Assembly: GCA_051294375.1 (NCBI GenBank)
Contig: CM119270.1
Coordinates: 9,112,153 to 9,176,152 of the forward strand
Length of the DNA stretch: 64,000 nt
Source: Paraspadella gotoi
Taxonomy: Eukaryota > Chaetognatha
Direction of reading: 5' to 3'
The translations under genes and the position numbers were made by a program. Within the stretch, counting starts at the first letter, position 1; each line of letters starts with the position of its first letter. Under the pieces are notes generated by a model. It searched no databases, was not told the DNA's origin, and worked only from the letters and a program-made list of their open reading frames with translations. Positions 58,773-64,000 of this stretch are shown here, piece after piece.

Positions 58773-59940
58773 AACCGGCCACCCAACTCTGAAATTAATC
58801 ATGTCTTCTTAAATGGTTATGCGCCCATAGTTAAAGATCCATCTGCGCTTATGGTTATTGTGGCGCTCCCAGGAAAACAGAAAAGGAAATTTTTTTAATA
58901 ATAAAACATTTTTTTTTTTTTTTTTTTTTTTTTTTTGTCGGGTGGCGAGAGGGAGAAAGCGGGCCGGCGCCAACTTTGATTTATATTTGCCCCTTCCCCT
59001 CCCTTTTTTTTTTTTTCCTATATTTTCCCACTTCAAACTATCTGTGGCTCCAAACTTTGAAATGAGGTCAGAGGCTCAGTATTTAAAACAAGATAATCTT
59101 TTACTTTTTGTACTCCGATCAAACGTTTGCAGAAGGGGGGCCATAATGGGGTTATTAGACTCCGATCAACGTTCAGAAGCCATAACATACGGGTTAAATT
59201 AAGTTAATCCGAATTTAGGCTAAGGGGTATTTTGGTCTAGTAATTGTACCTTGTAAGAAGAGGCGGTAATGTAACCTTGTGGAAGAGAGGGAGGTACAAA
59301 AGACAACAACACAAACGGGTAGCAATCTTATACTTACCCACCCGGCCGCCGTTTCTTTCCTTAATATAATTTATTACCGGTTATCAAAAAGAAAAGAGGC
59401 GTGACTTTGGGTGGCTTCGATTCCGGCAAAGGAAACCCGTTGTGTTCCGAGTATTCGTCCGAGTGGTGTTGGTGGTGGGATAAATTTTTTTAGATTATTG
59501 GGCGTGGCCATCAACGTTTTAATTTAATTAGGAAACCCCCGTGCCCTTTCTTGATCTAGTAGGGGGTTAATGCCTTGAGAAAAATAAATTTTTGATGGTT
59601 TTGGGAAACAGGTGGATAAGAAAGAAATAAAAAAAAAAAATAAGAAAAGCAAAGAAAAAAAGGAAAAAGAAAAAAGGACAGATAAAGTGAAAAAAGAAGG
59701 AAATAGGAAAAAGGAAGAGAAAAGAAAGAAAAAAGAAAGGAAAAAGAAAGAAAGGAAGAAAGGAAAGGAAGGAAAGGAAAGAAGGAAAGAGAAAGAAAAA
59801 AAGAAAGAAAAGAAGAAAGAAAGAAAGAAAAAAAGAGAAAGAAAGATAAGAAAAAGGAAAGAAAGAAAAAGAAAGAAGAAAAAGAAAAGAAGAAAAAAAA
59901 GAAGAAAGAAAAGAGAAAGAAAGGAAAATAAGAAATCTTA
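58716..59940 (+). repeat. Homopolymer and purine-rich stretch
   Basis: A-runs at 58,717-58,775, T-run at 58,909-58,936, and a 330-bp A/G-only tract at about 59,610-59,935. The region between contains many doubled and tripled letters. No coding region seen. Confidence 0.8.
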
Positions 59941-60305
59941 TTTCGAACATGAACGTGATATTTGATAAGTTTCGTTTTTTCGCGTTCCGAATGGCCAAAA
60001 CGTTTTTATATTTGTGGCTCTTAAAATCAATTCCATTGGGCAAAGACGGGGGGCCATTTTGAATTCAAAAAAAAACAAACATGTTATTTCATATATTAAG
60101 TTGTTTTTTTTTACACCTCCTGTGAGAACTTCCACGTGCTGGACACAACAATCACACCTCCTTCACCGATATCCAAGCATCTCTTCCAACTGCAACGGAG
60201 CATCGAGCTTGGAACGCCATCCGATGAAGATTAGCATATCTGGCATCAGAAAATGTTTAGGTTGATGACATAGAAAATGGATCTTGCAGTGGATGTGAAT
60301 TCCAG

Positions 60306-60322
60306 AGAGAGAGAAAGAAAGA

Positions 60323-60369
<47 letters not shown>

Positions 60370-60441
60370 CGAGAGAGAGAGAGCGAGAGAGCGAGAGAGA
60401 GAGAAAGCGAGAGAGAGAGCGAGGGAGAGAGAGAGAGCGCG
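60306..60441 (+). repeat. (GA)n with GAGC interruptions
   Basis: GA tract regularly interrupted by GCGAGA. The reading frames in it are repeat translations. Confidence 0.9.
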
Positions 60442-60824
60442 CTTTTTTATAGCGTCATTCAATGTTTTCTTCTCTGCCTGAATCCAAAACTGAATCCAAA
60501 ACTGAATCCAAACTCCTTCGAAACCAGATTCCAGATTCTCTGTTTCTCCAAACGAAAAAAAAACCCCAAATGTCGGAAGAGAAATTGCAAGAGAGAATCT
60601 CAATGGCGAATTGCAAGGGAGAATCGCAACACGGCAAACACCAATTGAGAATGCAATAGCAAATACTGAAAAAAAGAAATGTCGAGGAAAGCGATGACAT
60701 TGGCCTCCCTTTGATGACGGATGAGTCACTCAAGATGAGAGTTTATTTGGGGAGATAAAACGTAATGATTCATGTCAAAAGGACAAAAAAAGTTGCGAGA
60801 GGAAATTTGTGATTGGGGTTAGAA

Positions 60825-61030
60825 GTTAGGTCAGATTAGAGGTAAGGTCAGGCTAGAGGTTAGGTCAAGTAAGATGTTAGGTCAGGTTAGAGATTAGATC
60901 AGGTTAGAGGTAAGGTCAGGTTAGAAGTTATGTCAAGTAAGAGGTTAGGTCAGGTGAGAGATTATGTCAGGTTAGAGGTAAGGTCAGGTTAGTTGTTAGG
61001 TCAGGTTAGTGGTTAGGTCAGGTCGGTTAA
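60825..61030 (+). repeat. Minisatellite of GGTTAGAGGTTAGGTCA-type units
   Basis: Roughly ten imperfect 18-20 bp units alternating GTTAGGTCA and GGTTAGAGGTAA. It contains TTAGG but not in tandem 5-bp register. Confidence 0.85.
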
Positions 61031-61447
61031 GGATTTGTTTAGAGGTTTGGAAATTGGGTTTCGCGTTAGAAGATAAGCTCAAGGTTTAGATTTGTGGGAT
61101 TGAGGATTGAAATTAGGGATCCGGGATCAGATTAAGGTTAGGATTAAGCAAGTAGAAAGATTGTAGAAATATTTAAATCAAGTCCAGGGGTTATGAAAAC
61201 ATTGAACAGTCAATTGAGAAAACTTGTTTGAAAATTTTTGTTTCTAAACGTTTTTTTATGTTGTGTGTGAGTCAGGCATTCTTTGTTGCCGTCGTTGCCG
61301 TCGTTGTCGTCGTCGGTTTTGGTTACTTACAGCCGTTAGCTTCGAGCCAATTTTCTTCCAAGGTCCAAGTAAAAGCGGCATCACAACTAAATAAGAAAAG
61401 AAGAAAGAAGCAAAAAAAATCCGAGAAAAAAAGAATAAAGAAGCTGT

Positions 61448-61831
61448 GAGAGAGAGAGAGAGAGAGAGAGAGACGAGAGGATGAGGAAGAGAGAGAGAGA
61501 GATAGAATTATACAGTGAAAGTTTGTGACAGAGACTCGTGAATTATACAATTACATACGTAAATAAATCGAATTTCAATGAAAAAGTTTTAAAAATACTG
61601 TTAATCTTAGTGATTCGAACAAGAATACCGATTTCTAAATCAAATGGGATAGAGATAGAGAGCGAAAGAGAGAGAGAAAGAGAGAGCGAAAGAGAGAGAG
61701 AAAGAGAGAGAGATTCTTGCGTCAACATTGCCTGTCATCTTTGCCACTCAATCCTTGGCGCCAAACGAGCTCCATAAACAAGATCATCCTGACACCGAAG
61801 TGAATGAAAATGGAGGGAGGGAAAGAGAGAT

Positions 61832-61871
<40 letters not shown>

Positions 61872-61873
61872 TT
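61448..61873 (+). repeat. Three (GA)n tracts
   Basis: GA tracts at about 61,448-61,503, 61,651-61,712 and 61,817-61,871, separated by unremarkable sequence. Confidence 0.85.
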
Positions 61874-62394
61874 CTTCCAGACATACCCACCACTATATTC
61901 CTTCTCTAAGCTCGGGATTCTAGCGTTAGATGATTTTCACGCTCGACTCGTTTTAAATCTCGGTCCAATCTCGACCGACAGACCGACCGACAGTAGCTCT
62001 GAAAATCCAATTTGTCGCGAATTAAAAAGGACAGAGAGAATCTAAACAACAAAAGGCGAGGGAGAAAGAGAGACGGCCCAAAACGTGAGAGGCAATGAAA
62101 AGCTGGGAAAATGAAACAAGAATGAAGCTCGAAATTGGGAAACCATGATTTTTTTTGTTTTTAATTTACGACTCAATGACTGGAGTTGTTGCAGCCGTAA
62201 GGACCGCAACCAAACGACCTATCGACAACAATGACGACGATGACAACAATAACGGCAATATGAAAGTCTTTTTTTTTCGGCATCCTCGCCGAGCATTTAA
62301 CTTTGTTTTTCTTTTTGTTAATATTCCTCTCTCTTTTTAAAAACGGAAGTAAAAAAAAACAAATCGCTCTCTCTCTCTCTCTCTCTCTCTCGCT

Positions 62395-62625
62395 TTTTGT
62401 GTATATTATGGCAACGGGAGGATAGCCTGTGATACCCGGGGCGCGGGGTATCTCACCAACTGGCGTAGGGGCTGCGGACATGCCAGTGACCTCCTGTCAC
62501 TGGCATGTTTATACCGGCACCGTCACATTTAAGCCAGAACCGGGATACCCGGGGATTGAACCGGGGACGCACGGATGGAATGAGATGATTTAGCCTGCTC
62601 AGCCATTGAGACGAGGCTGAGGACG
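62395..62625 (-). repeat. tRNA-derived SINE with strong internal hairpin
   Basis: On the minus strand TGGCTGAGCAGG (62,605-62,594) matches the A box and GGTTCAATCCC (62,562-62,552) the B box, at tRNA-like spacing. The acceptor ends do not pair, so it is not an intact tRNA gene. Downstream is a perfect 13-bp stem (ACATGCCAGTGAC with its complement) around a 5-nt loop at 62,478-62,508. A (CT)n run lies next to its 3' side. Confidence 0.65.
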
Positions 62626-63660
62626 GACAGCAGTGAGGCAGCTTTAAGTCTTGCTGCCACAATATTCTTTTTTCGTAGACTCTTTCTCTTCCTAGTTGTA
62701 TCTCTCTCTTTCTTGATTTATTTCTCTCTCTTCCTCTCTCTCTCACTACCAACGAAAAAGACTTCAGAGCAAGTCCCTGACATTTCCCAGCCATTCCTTC
62801 GACGAATTCATAATCCCCAGAGAGAGAGAGATCGAGAGAAGCAGGATAGAGAAGAGATCATACGAACTTTGTCCGTGACATAAAGGTCACCCGACAAACA
62901 AGGTGAAACGCTCGAACCTCGACAGAATCGTTATATGTTTTCGTTTCACTTTCTGCAAAACTTCTCGTCACTGCTACGACACTCGACCGTATTTTGTGTT
63001 TTTGTGTTGTTTTTTTTATAGTGTTTTTGAAACTAACTATTTTCCGCGAGACCTACTTATTTTTGTAACCTTACTTTCGGATTCTTACGTAGCGTGTCTC
63101 ACCACCGCTTTGGATTTCGCGCTGGTTTTGAATGTCTGCTTATGACTTTATGGTTTTTTCCGCTTTGTACATATTCTATTTCTAATTTCGTTACACCTTT
63201 TTTCTTCTTTTCTCTTACTTTCCTATGTCTCTCTACCTCCGTCTTCCTGATATCGTACCCTCTCTCCCTTCCCCCGTCATTCCCCCCTACCTCTTTTCGT
63301 CTCCTCCCCCCTTTCCCCCCTCTCTCTCTTCTCTTGGTTTTCCGAACCAATTAAACTCCCCCTACCGATCGCTTCCAGGCCGAATTGACGAGAACGAATC
63401 CTTCTAATTAGGAAATATCCTGCCGACGGAGAAGAAAAACAATTTTCCAGATTTTTTTTTCTTTCCTCAAACTGATGAAATTGTTGTCGGGTTCCCGCGG
63501 CGTCGCGCGAAAAAGAAAACGAGGGGAAAAAACGCGGGAGTAAAAAAAAAAAAAGGAAGGAAATTAAACATTTGAAGCGGATTGAAAAAAAAAGAATATA
63601 AATTAAATGTTGAACACGGATTTTGTTCAATAAGAGATTATATCGGCAGCCGTTTGAGAT

Positions 63661-63731
63661 TGTTTGATTTTGATTTTGATTTTGATTTTGATTTTGATTT
63701 TGATTTTGATTTTGATTTTGATTTTGATTGG
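63661..63731 (+). repeat. (TTTTGA)n hexanucleotide microsatellite
   Basis: About eleven perfect TTTTGA units. On the opposite strand they give an Asn-Gln repeat. Confidence 0.95.
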
Positions 63732-63749
63732 TAAACTTGTATATAACAT

Positions 63750-63783
63750 CTGTCTCTCTCTCTCTCTCTCTCATTCTCTCTCT

Positions 63784-63826
<43 letters not shown>

Positions 63827-63832
63827 TCCTAT
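63750..63832 (+). repeat. (CT)n microsatellite
   Basis: CT tract with two CATTCTC interruptions. The remaining 62,800-63,660 shows no recognised gene. Confidence 0.95.
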
Positions 63833-64000
63833 GGTAAAAAAATAACCCCGTTGAAACTATTTGTCGTTGAATCACAAAAACGGACGAAATTTTACAACCA
63901 CGATGCAACTTTAATGAGCAATAGCTATTGACGCTTTAATCCATCCGTCCATTGAACAATAAAAAAAAAATCTTAAAAGACTCAAGATCGAGCCAGAGCC

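Noticed and set aside
60825-61030. TTAGG-containing repeat as an interstitial telomere
   Set aside because: TTAGG is not in tandem; it is embedded in longer 18-20 bp units.
62540-62625. A functional tRNA gene on the minus strand
   Set aside because: The A and B boxes are present, but the acceptor and other stems do not pair.

Overview
This is animal nuclear DNA. Coding segments are split by introns with GT/AG (and one GC/AG) borders. It carries BEL/Pao retrotransposon and Tc1/mariner relics and very dense (AG)n/(CT)n microsatellites. The one convincing gene encodes a ciliary/flagellar axoneme protein, so the organism has motile cilia or flagellated sperm. BEL/Pao elements are known only from metazoans, and the repeat style suggests an invertebrate. 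I cannot name the species. Exons are GC-rich with C/G-ending codons, and introns are AT-rich.

1-19,137: the 3' part of one plus-strand gene, in about 25 exons and roughly 2,000 codons. It ends at a TGA (19,135-19,137) followed by an AATAAA. The product is a multi-domain ASH/MSP-like ('HYDIN-type') axonemal protein; I cannot separate HYDIN, CFAP65, CFAP74, CFAP47 and DLEC1 by eye. Its beta-sandwich stretches alternate with low-complexity inserts (poly-Glu/Lys, poly-Pro, poly-Thr, Asn/Asp) encoded by in-frame microsatellites. Reading frame carries across nearly all junctions. The exceptions are a probable one-base frameshift near 7,770, a phase mismatch between the exons at 13,648 and 14,261, and one exon duplicated across an assembly gap (14,870 / 14,996). 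Its introns hold an inverted-repeat (foldback-like) element, a Tc1-type element, tRNA-derived SINE-like sequences and other dispersed repeats.

19,205-27,980: no convincing gene. It holds microsatellites, a noisy 1.3-kb minisatellite, a 430-bp direct duplication, and one short acidic reading frame on the minus strand.

27,985-37,132: a decayed BEL/Pao LTR retrotransposon with two LTRs of about 0.8 kb. Integrase remnants are visible, but no intact gag or reverse transcriptase can be read. A sharply bounded 0.5-kb GC-rich island sits inside it.

37,133-64,000: mostly noncoding. It has many (CT)n/(GA)n tracts, a second copy of the dispersed repeat seen in the gene's intron, one possible coding exon (46,977-47,252), and a GGGGTGGGGGAGGAGAGGATCAAA-type minisatellite. 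A 2.9-kb segment occurs twice (48,331-51,262 and 51,788-54,636) across a 25-N gap, probably a false duplication. Five N runs occur: 14,937-14,961, 19,675-19,684, 37,531-37,555, 46,565-46,811 and 51,263-51,287.

Family assignments come from reading translations and recalling family motifs; no database search was possible.
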